A DNA stretch of 64,000 nt from Bradyrhizobium diazoefficiens (GCF_016612535.1 NZ_JAENXS010000001.1:1451501-1515500); one strand, 5' to 3'. Shown: positions 34,978 through 44,368, numbered from the stretch's first letter. Notes: generated by a model from the sequence alone, not told the origin. Numbers and translations: made by a program.

Positions 34978-37152
34978 CTAAGCGTTCGCAATCGAGATTA
35001 AAGCATTTCGAAGTTTCTCGGACGAAGCGAGGGCCGCGCGATTGAGCAGGGCGGAGACCACAGGCGCGGCGATGCTGCCTGTAACATGGAGAATCTCGTG
35101 ATCGAGGTCATTGAACGCGCGCGACTGGATCTCTGCGATCCAATGTCGGCCTAAAGCAAGACCGTTTGTCATCTGCTCCGCGATTAGTACGCGATTGGTC
35201 TTGGCGACCGATCCGAGTATGAGCGGCCAGTCCGTGCTCAGTTGTCCCAGACTGCGCAAGTCGATGATTTCGGCATCTATACCCGTGTCCTGCACGACCT
35301 TAATCGCCATCGGCACCATCACCGATGTGGCGAGCAGAGTGCAGGTGGAACCCGGGCGAACCACCTTCGCTTTGGCAAGCGGAATGCAATAGTCCCTGTC
35401 GGCACGTGGCACGAGTCCTTCTTCTTGATAGAATTCGACGTGCTCGACGATCATTACGGGATCATTCGAGCGCAGGGCGGTGTTGAGCATGCCGATATAG
35501 TCGAACGGAGTGGTTGGCGAGAATATGTGCCATCCCGGATACAGATGAAAGAGCGCCGACATGTCACCCGAATGCTGAGAGCCGTAGCCCCCATGTGGCG
35601 CCACGCGCACGCGCATGACGATTGGCACTGGGAATCCATCGCCGAACATGTGACGCACTTTTGCAACAGCGTTACAAATCTGATCAGCGGCGACCAGGCA
35701 GAAGTCGCCGAACATGATTTCCACGATTGGGCGAAGGCCGCGAAGGGCAGCACCGAGTGCAACGCCGGTGAAACCATTCTCGGCGATTGGCATCGCCAGG
35801 ACCCGCTCCGGGAACTTTTCCAAAGCCTTGGTTGTAAAGCCGCTTACGCCGCCGCGAAACCGATGAACGTCTTCGCCCATCACAACGATCGTCGGATCGG
35901 CTGCCATTGCTGCGCCCAACGCTTCCGCTGCGGCGACCACGAACCGAGACTTTTGCAGTTCATCTGGTCTGTAGTCTTCCAACTCCCTGAACTTTGCACC
36001 CTCAAACTCGCTGCCATCACTCAGAATACCCTCATCGACAGATGATGTAGAGGGCCAGTGGTTTTCCGGGATGCGCAGCACGTTGCTACCGGGGCTCTTC
36101 TCCGTGAGCTGCTGGACCGCCCGCTGGATGGCGGCGGTCACGCGCTCGTCGAGCAAGGCAAACCCGTCGTCGTCCAGTGCCTTCGTACGGCGAAGGTGAT
36201 CGCTAGCCACTCGGAGGGGATCGCGACTGCGCCATTGGTCTTCCTCCTCTTTACTACGGTAGCCCAGCTCACTTCCCTTCTTGCTACCGCTTTGATGCAG
36301 GAACCGGTAGCACGTCGCCTCAATGACGACCGGCCCACGACCGCTGCGAATTGCCTTTAGCGCGAGATCCATGGCTTCGTGCACGGCGACGACATCCATG
36401 CCGTCGCATTCGATGCCCATGAAACCAAGCATCGGTCCGCGCGAAGCTAGCCGGGTCTCGCCCGTCACATCCTCGATATGTGTTGAAACGCCGTAGAGGT
36501 TGTTTTCGATAAAAAAGATAACGGGCAGCTTGTAAGCCGCAGCGATGTTCATGGATTCATAAACCGCTCCCTGGAGAGCGGCGCCGTCGCCGAAAAAAGC
36601 GACGGACACGCCATCACGATGAAGGACGTGATCAGCAAGGGCATAGCCTACCGCATGAGGCACATTGCCACCAACGATCGCACTGGTCCCGGCGACGCCC
36701 GAGCCCGGATCACGCATGTGCATCGACCCGCCGCGACCGGCACAACACCCAGGCTTCAAGCCCATGATTTCAGCCATTAAACGATAAATGGCGTCGTCCA
36801 TCTCCGGCGTGAAGTCCTGCTTTCGTACATTAAAGCCAGCGGGAATTTGAGCATTGATCAGTTTAGTCAGCACCTGATGGTGCGCGCGATGCGTACCGTT
36901 GATCTGGTCATGCGAACCGAGCAGCGACATCGCGCCGACGGCTGTGGCCTCCTGACCGATACTGGCATGAGCGGGGCCATGAACGAGCCCGGCCGATTCC
37001 AGTTCGAGGATTTTTTCCTCGAAGCGGCGGACGAGCAACATCTGGCTATACCAACGGACCAAATCATCCTGCGAGAACTTCGCCCAGTCTGCTTCGTCGA
37101 CTTCGACACGATACCAATCCGCAGACGGGCTGAGTTCTACTTTATGTGCCAC
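34978..37152 (-). CDS. 2-oxoacid dehydrogenase E1, alpha and beta subunits fused
   Basis: E1 decarboxylates a 2-oxoacid with ThDP and passes the acyl group to E2. The 724-residue chain contains an alpha-like half (about 25-340), with ThDP motif GDGAALQGAVYESMNIAAA..IENN and HASIGQEATAVG, and a beta-like half (about 385-724), with VVMGEDVHRFRGGVSGFT, PIAENGFTGVALGAAL and GGYGSQHSGD. The halves are normally separate in acetoin, pyruvate and branched-chain complexes; fused forms exist. The E2 gene follows. The substrate may be acetoin, pyruvate or a branched oxoacid. Confidence 0.9.
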   Translation of the reverse strand: MAHKVELSPSADWYRVEVDEADWAKFSQDDLVRWYSQMLLVRRFEEKILELESAGLVHGPAHASIGQEATAVGAMSLLGSHDQINGTHRAHHQVLTKLINAQIPAGFNVRKQDFTPEMDDAIYRLMAEIMGLKPGCCAGRGGSMHMRDPGSGVAGTSAIVGGNVPHAVGYALADHVLHRDGVSVAFFGDGAALQGAVYESMNIAAAYKLPVIFFIENNLYGVSTHIEDVTGETRLASRGPMLGFMGIECDGMDVVAVHEAMDLALKAIRSGRGPVVIEATCYRFLHQSGSKKGSELGYRSKEEEDQWRSRDPLRVASDHLRRTKALDDDGFALLDERVTAAIQRAVQQLTEKSPGSNVLRIPENHWPSTSSVDEGILSDGSEFEGAKFRELEDYRPDELQKSRFVVAAAEALGAAMAADPTIVVMGEDVHRFRGGVSGFTTKALEKFPERVLAMPIAENGFTGVALGAALRGLRPIVEIMFGDFCLVAADQICNAVAKVRHMFGDGFPVPIVMRVRVAPHGGYGSQHSGDMSALFHLYPGWHIFSPTTPFDYIGMLNTALRSNDPVMIVEHVEFYQEEGLVPRADRDYCIPLAKAKVVRPGSTCTLLATSVMVPMAIKVVQDTGIDAEIIDLRSLGQLSTDWPLILGSVAKTNRVLIAEQMTNGLALGRHWIAEIQSRAFNDLDHEILHVTGSIAAPVVSALLNRAALASSEKLRNALISIANA

Positions 37153-37282
37153 GCTTTCTTCTCCTCATAGATGGCGCCAAATGCGGGTCTGACCTTCAAA
37201 CACTTCCGGGGCTGCTATACCGCGGTGCGCATTGTCCGAAGTCCTTCACAAGCGGCGAAGGAAACGGGTCAGTACACGAGGC

Positions 37283-38887
37283 TCACGTCCTCCTTGCATC
37301 CTCTTTGATCATGTCGGCGCCTTTCTCGGCCACCATGATCGTGGCCGCGTAGGTGTTGCCGGAGGGCACGGTCGGCATAATCGAGGCATCGATCACGCGT
37401 AGCCCGGCAAGGCCCCGCACGCGCAGGCGGTCATCGACTACCGCCAAAAGATCATTACCCATCTTGCAGGTCCCGACGATGTGGCAAATTCCAATCCCCG
37501 CGCTTCGCGCGTAGTCGAGCCAATCGTCGTAGTTCTGCACCTTGTCCCCGGGGCGGTTCTCGAAGGCGACGTATTTCGCGATCGCAGGATGCCTCATGAT
37601 CGTGCGGATGATCTGCATGCCACTCACAGTGCAGTCGCGATCGGTCTTTGTCGCGAGGAAGTTTGGCCGGATCGCGGGCTCGGCGCCGGACGCCAGCGAC
37701 TTGATATGGATGGAGCCACGCGACTCGGGTCGGCACTGGTACAGCGAGACGGCCATGCCAGGTTCTTTCTCGAGTTCGATCCGCGGCCACGGCGCGGCTG
37801 ACGTGGCGCGCGACATGAATATCTGCGCGTCGGGCGTCGCAAGATCGGGCCGCGTGCGCACGAAACCAAACACCGGGCCCGCGGTGCCCAAGAGCGCGCC
37901 GGTGCCGCTCGTGTAATAGCGCGCTATCTCGCGCAGCAGCCTTAGGCCGCGCGTCTGTTCGTTCAGCGTGATCGGCTGGTTGACCCGGTGAGAGGTGCCC
38001 ACGATGAAGTGGTTGCCGCAGTTCTCGCCCACGCCCTTGAGCTCGTGGCGCACCTCGATGCCGACCTTCTGCAGCACCTCCGGCTGGCCGATGCCGGAGC
38101 GCTCCAACACGCCAGGGGACAGCAGCGTGCCGCACGACAGGATCACCTCGCGGCCGCACCGCGCCTCGTGCTTTTCTCCGCGCGCAGTATACATGACGCC
38201 AATGGCGCGCTTGTCTTCGAGCAGGATGTGACTCACGAGCGCATCGGTTTCCACGCGCAGGTTGGGCCGGCTGCGCACCGGATCTAGATAGGCACGAACC
38301 GCGGACCAGCGCCGGCTTCCTTTGATCAGCACCTGATAATAACCGAAGCCTTCCTGCTGCCCGCTATTGTAGTCCTCGTTACGAGGAAAACCGCTACCAA
38401 CGGCGGCCTTGAGAAAAGCGTCGCACAGCAGATTACGCCCCGTCGTCTCGCACACGTTCAGGGGTCCGCCCTTGCCTCGCGATGCGTCTCCCTGGCACTC
38501 GTAGTGCTCAGATTTTTTGAAATAGGGCAGCACGTCCTCGTAAGACCAGCCGCGATTGCCGAGCGCGGCCCAGCTGTCGTAATCGAGCGGCTGGCCGCGC
38601 ACATAGAGCATGCCGTTGATCGTGCTGCAGCCGCCCAGCCCACGGCCGCTCGGAGAGGGAGAGCGCCGGCCACCGATGCTTGGGTCGGGCTCCATCTGAA
38701 ACTTCCAATCGAACTTTTCGTGGTTGAGCAACCTCGTGAAGCCCGCTGGAATGTCGATCCACATCGATTTATCGGGCGGCCCGGCCTCGAGAAGGAGGAC
38801 CTCAACACTCGGATTTTCGCTCAGACGGCTAGCCAATACGCAACCGGCCGAGCCACCGCCGGCGATGATATAGTCCCACTTGGGCAT
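37283..38887 (-). CDS. GMC-family FAD oxidoreductase, copy 3
   Basis: The 534-residue enzyme has the FAD motif [37 protein letters not shown] and CHIVGTCKMGNDLLAVVDDRL, then SGNTYAATIMVAEKGADMI. I prefer the ATG at 38887 (MPKWDYIIAG), which matches the start of copy 2; a GTG at 38902 is possible. It is a near duplicate of copy 2, including the operator region, and probably arose by a recent duplication. The intervals after it lead toward the E1-E2 genes in the same direction. Confidence 0.9.
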   Translation of the reverse strand: MPKWDYIIAGGGSAGCVLASRLSENPSVEVLLLEAGPPDKSMWIDIPAGFTRLLNHEKFDWKFQMEPDPSIGGRRSPSPSGRGLGGCSTINGMLYVRGQPLDYDSWAALGNRGWSYEDVLPYFKKSEHYECQGDASRGKGGPLNVCETTGRNLLCDAFLKAAVGSGFPRNEDYNSGQQEGFGYYQVLIKGSRRWSAVRAYLDPVRSRPNLRVETDALVSHILLEDKRAIGVMYTARGEKHEARCGREVILSCGTLLSPGVLERSGIGQPEVLQKVGIEVRHELKGVGENCGNHFIVGTSHRVNQPITLNEQTRGLRLLREIARYYTSGTGALLGTAGPVFGFVRTRPDLATPDAQIFMSRATSAAPWPRIELEKEPGMAVSLYQCRPESRGSIHIKSLASGAEPAIRPNFLATKTDRDCTVSGMQIIRTIMRHPAIAKYVAFENRPGDKVQNYDDWLDYARSAGIGICHIVGTCKMGNDLLAVVDDRLRVRGLAGLRVIDASIMPTVPSGNTYAATIMVAEKGADMIKEDARRT

Positions 38888-38902
38888 ATTCTGCAGTTCC
38901 AC

Positions 38903-39245
38903 CTTCAGACGAGCACGACGGACTGGCGGCGTTCTGGGCCGTGCCCGCGAGGCTGTCTAAACCATCTTAGGCGGCAGGTGCGGAGCAATCAATCCCGCTG
39001 ACATATATTGGATCATATGGTCCAACAACACTGCTGAACTCGTTGCGCCCAAGCGGCGTAGGATAAGGTAACTCCTGGCGATGAACGCGCGGCACATCGA
39101 AATCTGCGATAAGGGGAGACAAAATCGGCTTGAGCACGGGCCGCTTACGCGCTCCCCTCCTAGATGCGCTCTCTTGCGATCGCCTCCGACAGAGGAGGCT
39201 AACCATCAGAAGAGCCCGATCCGTCGCGAAATCGCGGACGGCTCC
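38903..39245. other. Intergenic region holding palindrome site 5
   Basis: This is the space between the Gfo/Idh gene stop and the GMC copy 3 start, both on the minus strand. Apart from the paired palindrome at 38981-39024, I see no gene-like frame, repeat or terminator. Confidence 0.6.
38981..39024 (-). promoter_or_regulatory. Paired palindrome operator, site 5 (GMC copy 3)
   Basis: TGGATCATATGGTCCA (39009-39024) pairs with CGGAGCAATCAATCCC (38981-38996) at a 28-base offset. The order and the shared AATCAATCCCG are those of sites 3 and 4. The elements lie about 95-137 bases upstream of the GMC copy 3 start. Confidence 0.65.
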
Positions 39246-40232
39246 CTAGCATTCGACGGTGACGAAACGGTCCTCTCTTACTGACTGGAAAACCGCGTCG
39301 AGCGCGCCGATGCCCCTCACAACATCGTCGAGGGGAATTGGATACTCAGTCTGATCGACGACAGACTTTGCGAAAGCCTCGAGTTCTGCGCGTTCGATAT
39401 CGACCGCGGCGAACTGTGTCGTTTGCGCATCTTGGCCGACCGCTGCGAAAGTGAGTTGCCGATAACCGCGCATCTCGGCCCAGCCCGCCGTTCCGAACAC
39501 CTGCAGTCTCCAATTGTGAGCTGTCGCCGGTACTGTGCTGAGATAGCCGGTAGAACCACCTGCGAACTCGATCTGGACGTCCGTGGTATCGTCCATGTCG
39601 ATCTGGAGAAACTGTCTTCGTGACCTTGCTCTTACGCCAGAGATGGCACCCGCTAGACCAATCATCGCGTCGAGGATGTGGATGCCCATCAACGTCATAC
39701 CGCCCGCGGGAGTTTGGGAGTGATCCGCCCGCCAATCCTCCGGTGAGAAATGCAGGGCTTGTGGTGCCGAAAAGTTGCCCTCAATATGCAAGACTCGGCC
39801 GAGCCGACCGCTATACAGAATCTCTTTCAAGTTCGAGTACGCAGGTAAGAACCTGCGGTTGAACCCGACGGCAAGTTGCCTTTCCGCATCCCGGGCAGCG
39901 CCTATTGCTTTCACCGCACCAGCAACATCCAGGGCTAGCGGTTTCTCGACAAAGATGTGCAAACCGGCATCTGCAGCCGCGCAGATCTGATCGACATGCT
40001 CACTATGAGGTGACGCGATAACGACGGCATCAACAGACTTGGATTGCAGGAACTCTTGATAACTGTCGAAGAGGTGAAGCTTCTCCTGGAGAGCGAACGT
40101 ACGGTGCTTGCTTGGTGATCGCGTGTAGCCTGCTGCAAAATGGAAGAGCTGGCTCTTGGGAATTCCATCCTCTTGAATTGCCCGCACAAGCTTCTGGCCC
40201 CACTGCCCGAGCCCCACTATGCCTAATTTCAT
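39246..40232 (-). CDS. Gfo/Idh/MocA-family NAD(P)-dependent oxidoreductase
   Basis: These enzymes oxidise or reduce sugars, inositols or related compounds. The 328-residue protein starts MKLGIVGLGQWGQKLVRAIQ, a Rossmann nucleotide-binding motif. It has the family EKP motif in FVEKPLALD (about 90), then NRRFLPAYSNLKE and GGMTLMGIHILDAMIGL with the conserved His. GGAGGAGT lies upstream of the ATG at 40232; the longer frame to 40277 is not needed. It stands between GMC copies 4 and 3 on the same strand. Confidence 0.85.
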   Translation of the reverse strand: MKLGIVGLGQWGQKLVRAIQEDGIPKSQLFHFAAGYTRSPSKHRTFALQEKLHLFDSYQEFLQSKSVDAVVIASPHSEHVDQICAAADAGLHIFVEKPLALDVAGAVKAIGAARDAERQLAVGFNRRFLPAYSNLKEILYSGRLGRVLHIEGNFSAPQALHFSPEDWRADHSQTPAGGMTLMGIHILDAMIGLAGAISGVRARSRRQFLQIDMDDTTDVQIEFAGGSTGYLSTVPATAHNWRLQVFGTAGWAEMRGYRQLTFAAVGQDAQTTQFAAVDIERAELEAFAKSVVDQTEYPIPLDDVVRGIGALDAVFQSVREDRFVTVEC

Positions 40233-40374
40233 TATTGGTGACTCCTCCAAGGACAGTCGCTCGGTCATTTTGGCCATTCCGAAGCGTCGGTACGAGTACT
40301 AGCTCCTGCAGACAAAGCGATGCAGGAGTGTGGCGCGGCACTTTGGCCGCGGGGTTTGGCTTGCCATGTCCACT

Positions 40375-41964
40375 TCAAGCAGCCTTCAGCCATTCAGCTA
40401 GCCTTTCTCCAATCATCATGCAGGTTGCGCTTAAGTTCGCACTGACGACGAAAGGCATAACGGACGCATCGGCCACGTAAAGATTTTGTACACCGTACAC
40501 GGACAGCCTACTTCCGACCACGGCGAAAGGATCAGTCCCCATCTTGCAGGTTCCGGCAGGGTGAAAGATTCCCTTTGCCGTCTCTTTGACGAAAGCCTTC
40601 AGGGCATCGTCGCTTTGAAGTGACACGCCAGGTCTCAGCTCTTCTATTGCGCGGGCCCGAAGCGGCTCCGTGTCGAAGATCTCTCTCAAGATTTTATGGC
40701 CCGCAACGAGAGTGTCAGCGTCGCGCTCGTCGGCAAAGAGATTCGGATGAATCTTAAGCGGCTCGCGCGCATCAGCCGAGGCCAATTCGAGATGGCCGGA
40801 AGAATATGGACGATGAACGTTTACGATCGCCGTGACCGCAGGCCGATCCAAAAATCGGGGACCATTTGGGCCAAGGTCATAGGCGCCGGGCGTGAACAGG
40901 ACTTGAAAACGGGAAAGCTGGTTTCCGGAATCCAGCTTTCGAGTCAGGACGACTTGGGTCATGGAGCTTGCTGCTGGCCCCTGCCCAAGAAAAAGCCAAC
41001 GCAATCCGGCCGCCAACTTCTCCATCGGCCCGATTATCATGTTGAGCGTCCGGGTATCGACTCGAACCACGTGACGCGTGCCAGCATGATCCTGTAAATT
41101 TCTGCCTACCCCAGGGGCGTCAACCAGAACATCAATACCTACGCGCCTCAATTGCTCGGCAGGTCCGATGCCTGAGAGCATAAGAATGTGCGGCGAGCCG
41201 AAGACTCCACCGCTCAGCACAACTCCTTTGCGGGCCTTGAAAATGGTGCGACGACCACCTCTGATAACTTCGACGCCAGTTGCCCTGCGATTCTCGAACA
41301 GCACTCGTCGAACCTGCGTCTGCAAGAGCAGCCGAAAATTTCGACGTTTGGTCGCGGGCCAGACGTATGAGCGCGCCGCGCTATATCGCGAGCCTTTGAG
41401 CTGCGAGACCTGAGGAAAGCCAGCTCCTTCGTACTCTCCGCTGTTGAGATCGGGTATGTGCTTAGCTCCATGACGGACGGATGCGTCCAGAAATATCTTT
41501 GACATCGGATGGGCGGACCTCAAGAAGGACACCGGCTGCGGGCCAGTATTGCCGCGCGTCACGTTTTCCCCACCCTCATAACTTTCCAACTTACGAAAAT
41601 AGGGGAGAACACTCCGGTAATCCCAGTCCTCGTTGCCGAGTGAAGCCCAATCATCGAAATCTTCGATGCTGCCGCGGAGAAAGCACATTGCGTTAATCGC
41701 GCTCGTCCCCCCGAGAACTTTTCCGCGCGGCATGTAGTCGCGCTGTCCCGCCCGCGTCTGGTCAGACTCTGCAGTGAAGCACCAGTCATATTTCGGATCC
41801 CCAAAGAGCGAACTGGCGAGGCCTGGCATGGCGATCTTGAGAGACTTGTCTGACCCACCGGCCTCCACGAGAAGCACCGACAAGTTCGGATCCTCGGACA
41901 ACCTGGAGGCCACGACGCTCCCGCCCGAACCCGAGCCCACCACGATGTAATCAAACTCTGATTG
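40375..41964 (-). CDS. GMC-family FAD oxidoreductase, copy 4
   Basis: The enzyme has [18 protein letters not shown] near the N-terminus, [42 protein letters not shown] and the C-terminal SANLSATCMMIGERLAEWL. The longest frame begins with TTG at 42042, but those codons are the -35 element and palindrome of site 6. I therefore place the start at the GTG at 41964, preceded by GGAG at 7 bases, which gives 529 residues. It is more distant from the other three GMC copies in the window. Confidence 0.85.
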   Translation of the reverse strand, partial: QSEFDYIVVGSGSGGSVVASRLSEDPNLSVLLVEAGGSDKSLKIAMPGLASSLFGDPKYDWCFTAESDQTRAGQRDYMPRGKVLGGTSAINAMCFLRGSIEDFDDWASLGNEDWDYRSVLPYFRKLESYEGGENVTRGNTGPQPVSFLRSAHPMSKIFLDASVRHGAKHIPDLNSGEYEGAGFPQVSQLKGSRYSAARSYVWPATKRRNFRLLLQTQVRRVLFENRRATGVEVIRGGRRTIFKARKGVVLSGGVFGSPHILMLSGIGPAEQLRRVGIDVLVDAPGVGRNLQDHAGTRHVVRVDTRTLNMIIGPMEKLAAGLRWLFLGQGPAASSMTQVVLTRKLDSGNQLSRFQVLFTPGAYDLGPNGPRFLDRPAVTAIVNVHRPYSSGHLELASADAREPLKIHPNLFADERDADTLVAGHKILREIFDTEPLRARAIEELRPGVSLQSDDALKAFVKETAKGIFHPAGTCKMGTDPFAVVGSRLSVYGVQNLYVADASVMPFVVSANLSATCMMIGERLAEWLKAA

Positions 41965-42015
41965 CACGCGCGCTCCAAATCTTCGGCCTTGTGACCAGTC
42001 CACCGTACGTCCATT

Positions 42016-42060
42016 CGGATCATGTGATCCATTATTTGTCAAGATGGATTATATGGTTCC
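42016..42060 (-). promoter_or_regulatory. Paired palindrome operator/promoter, site 6 (GMC copy 4)
   Basis: CGGATCATGTGATCCA (42016-42031) and TGGATTATATGGTTCC (42045-42060) start 29 bases apart. A minus-strand TTGACA (42042-42037) lies 2 bases after the upstream box. Transcription would begin near 42010, so the annotated TTG start at 42042 is in the promoter. Confidence 0.75.
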
Positions 42061-42079
42061 ATAGGCTCTCGACCCGGGC

Positions 42080-42890
42080 GTTTGCGTCAGAAACGGCTGG
42101 CGCCTCCGCATTACCGCCGATGGCGTATAGTAGCGACCCAGCACCGTCCGCTGTTGCGCGATAGCGCCAGCATCTCCGCCAGTTCGGAGGACACCCGCAC
42201 GATCGCGGCGCCCGCCTCGAGCAGCCGTCCGCCGTCACACGGTTGGCGGGGGAGTCAGCGACGCAGCGGCGCCGCCTCTGTCTCGGTGAGAGCGTCGACG
42301 GGGATTGGTCCTGACGCCGGATGGCACCGCGCTCAATGTCCTCAGGTCCGTAGATGGCGCGCACCGGTTTTGATTTCCCGCAGCCGATCAGGCCGGCGAT
42401 GCCCGTGATCTTGAACCGAACCGGGCTGCGAAGTTTACGTCGCGGACCGCACCTCCAGGTCGACAAGCCCGCGACCTCCATGGCAACTCGCCCTAACTGC
42501 TGATCGAACTTCGGAAACAGCCCGTCAATCTTGCGGCCTGTCACCAGTTCGACGAGGTCGCTGTCCCATGCTCCGGCCGCCTCCAGCGTGCGGACAAGTT
42601 GCCCATCCGCAGGACGGTGACGCCGATCGGCCAGGGCGCGTATTTCCTGCATCCCATGCGAGACATAGATGATCCCGACGCCACGAGCCTTGAGCGTCGC
42701 CACCAGTTCGAAGAGCCACCCGGCCTCCCGCTCGGTGAGCGATGCGGTCGGCTCATCGAGGATTAGGATTCTAGGCTCGACGAGCAGCGCCTTCGCGATC
42801 TCAACCATTTGTTGATGCGTCCGGGAGAGCCTGCCGACGAGGTGGTTGGGATCGAGATTGAAGCCCAGATCCTCGCCATTGTGTTTTTCC
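42080..42890 (-). pseudogene. Sugar ABC transporter ATPase (RbsA/MglA type), truncated and frameshifted, copy 2
   Basis: The minus strand has DLGFNLDPNHLVGRLSRTHQ, QMVEIAKALLVEPRILILDE, ERE and IIYVSHGMQEIRALADR, then a frame change (RVTVLRMGNL in another frame), then GRKIDGLFPKF and ITGIAGLIGCGKS (second-half Walker A). The first nucleotide-binding site is missing, and the end is out of frame (Arg-rich). The retained part is close to the remnant at 31641-32217. Its 5' end abuts the divergent promoter at 42917-42961. Confidence 0.85.
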
Positions 42891-42916
42891 CCCGCTTCGA
42901 TCCCAAACTCGCTCGT

Positions 42917-42961
42917 TGGATCATACAATCCACATTGACATACATTGGATCACATGATTTT
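42917..42961 (+). promoter_or_regulatory. Paired palindrome operator/promoter, site 7 (Pot-type ABC operon)
   Basis: TGGATCATACAATCCA (42917-42932) and TGGATCACATGATTTT (42946-42961) start 29 bases apart. A plus-strand TTGACA (42935-42940) lies 2 bases after the upstream box. This is the mirror orientation of sites 1, 2, 6 and 8 and points to the plus-strand transporter operon, the only plus-strand unit in this part of the window. Confidence 0.75.
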
Positions 42962-43405
42962 GTCTTGCACAAGGGCCGGAGAACGCGCGCTCAACGAAGG
43001 TAGAGGAGACCCCATGGGCAAGTTCGGCGAAACCATGCTGCTCAGATTGCCACTCGCGGGCGGTCCCGCGCGGGAAAAAGATAAGGCCAAGATCGTTGCA
43101 TCGATCCCTTGTCTGGTGGGGCGTTGGCGATGTTGCGCTCAATCACTACCGGTTTCTCACCGACCCTGAATGGCAAGTGCGGACTCGTTAGCCAGTCGGG
43201 TCGAAATCAACCCGTTCCACAACATGCCAATCCCGCATGAAAGCCTAGTCCCGGCGTGCAAGGCGATTGACGCCTATGGCGTTCGGCATCGGCTCGTCCG
43301 TCGCCAGCGCCGTTTTCGTGACAGGTACAACGAACGCGAGTTCAGCCACGCGACGTTGCACTTCAACTACGCTGCGTCAGGCACTCCATCAAAGCGAGGT
43401 CTTAG
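42962..43405 (+). other. Leader of the ABC operon with possible gene remnant
   Basis: A frame from the ATG at 43014 (MGKFGETMLLRLPLAGGPAR) is protein-like for about 30 codons and then changes character. Other plus frames then read GDVALNHYRFLTDPEWQVRTR (to a stop near 43190) and LASRVEINPFHNMPIPHESL. This suggests a decayed gene of about 130 codons that once headed the operon. I do not recognise the family. No terminator is seen before the ATPase gene. Confidence 0.35.
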
Positions 43406-44368
43406 ATGTCGAATATCCGTCTCGAGGGCGTGTCCAAGCGCTACGGTAACTTCGCTGCCGTGGACAACGTCGATCTCGAGGTTTCGCAAGGCGAGTTCGT
43501 CACGATCCTTGGACCAAGCGGGTCGGGCAAGACCTCCCTGTTGTCGCTGATCGCGGGCCTCAACCAGCCTACTGCTGGCCGGATATTCATCGGCGGTCGC
43601 GATGTCACCGACGCCCCGCCGCAAACTCGCAACATCGGATTGGTATTTCAGTCGTACGCCTTGTTCCCGCAGATGACGGCGCTGAATAACGTGATGTTCC
43701 CCCTGGGCGTGCGCGGCATCAACGGCTCACTCGCACGCGACCGTGCACTCGAGGCTTTGAAGTTGGTGAGGCTGGAGGGATTGGGCGATCGACGTCCCTC
43801 GCAGCTATCGGGCGGACAGCAACAGCGCGTGGCGCTGGCGCGTGCGTTCGTTTTCAAACCGGACATCCTGCTCCTCGACGAGCCGCTGGGCGCGCTCGAC
43901 CGCAAGCTGCGCGAGGAGTTGCAGATCGAGCTGAAGCAACTCCAGCGCACCCTCGGTGTCACCACCATCCTGGTGACGCACGATCAGGAGGAGGCGCTGT
44001 CGCTTTCCGATCGCATCATGGTGCTCGGCAACGGACGCACGCAGCAGGTGGCGACGCCGGCCGAATCCTATCTGAAGCCCGCCAACCGCTTCGTTGCGGA
44101 ATTTCTGGGCATCGCCAATTTCATCGGACTGCAGGATGGCCGCAGTGGCGTAGTGCGCCCCGAGCGCATACGCCTCGCGGCGAACGGCGAGGGCAAAGCT
44201 GCGCGGGTCGTCGAGGCGATCTATCTAGGCCAGATGGTGCGCTATTATCTGGCGGTGGAAGAAGGAGAGCCCTTGGTGGCTGCAGTGCCGTTCCTCGGTT
44301 CGAACTTCGCAAAGGACGAACGTGTGGTTGTTTCGTGGGACCCCGGCGACGTCTGGCCGGTGGCATAG
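43406..44368 (+). CDS. Spermidine/putrescine-type ABC transporter ATPase (PotA-like)
   Basis: It powers import through the two permeases downstream. The 320-residue ATPase has Walker A GPSGSGKTS (about 36-44), the signature LSGGQQQRVALARAF, Walker B ILLLDEPLGALD and the H-loop VTHDQEEA. A C-terminal regulatory domain ends at about 320. This family also moves other small cations, opine-like and amino compounds, so polyamine is only the family default. It is the first intact gene behind site 7. Confidence 0.9.
   Translation: MSNIRLEGVSKRYGNFAAVDNVDLEVSQGEFVTILGPSGSGKTSLLSLIAGLNQPTAGRIFIGGRDVTDAPPQTRNIGLVFQSYALFPQMTALNNVMFPLGVRGINGSLARDRALEALKLVRLEGLGDRRPSQLSGGQQQRVALARAFVFKPDILLLDEPLGALDRKLREELQIELKQLQRTLGVTTILVTHDQEEALSLSDRIMVLGNGRTQQVATPAESYLKPANRFVAEFLGIANFIGLQDGRSGVVRPERIRLAANGEGKAARVVEAIYLGQMVRYYLAVEEGEPLVAAVPFLGSNFAKDERVVVSWDPGDVWPVA

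Noticed and set aside
37455..38159. A 234-codon minus frame inside GMC copy 3
   Set aside because: It is an out-of-frame shadow of the GMC gene; the GMC frame contains all family motifs.
42032..42928. A 298-codon open frame that could be taken as an intact ABC ATPase
   Set aside because: It lacks the first nucleotide-binding site, turns Arg-rich at the end and has its real continuation in other frames; it is a pseudogene.
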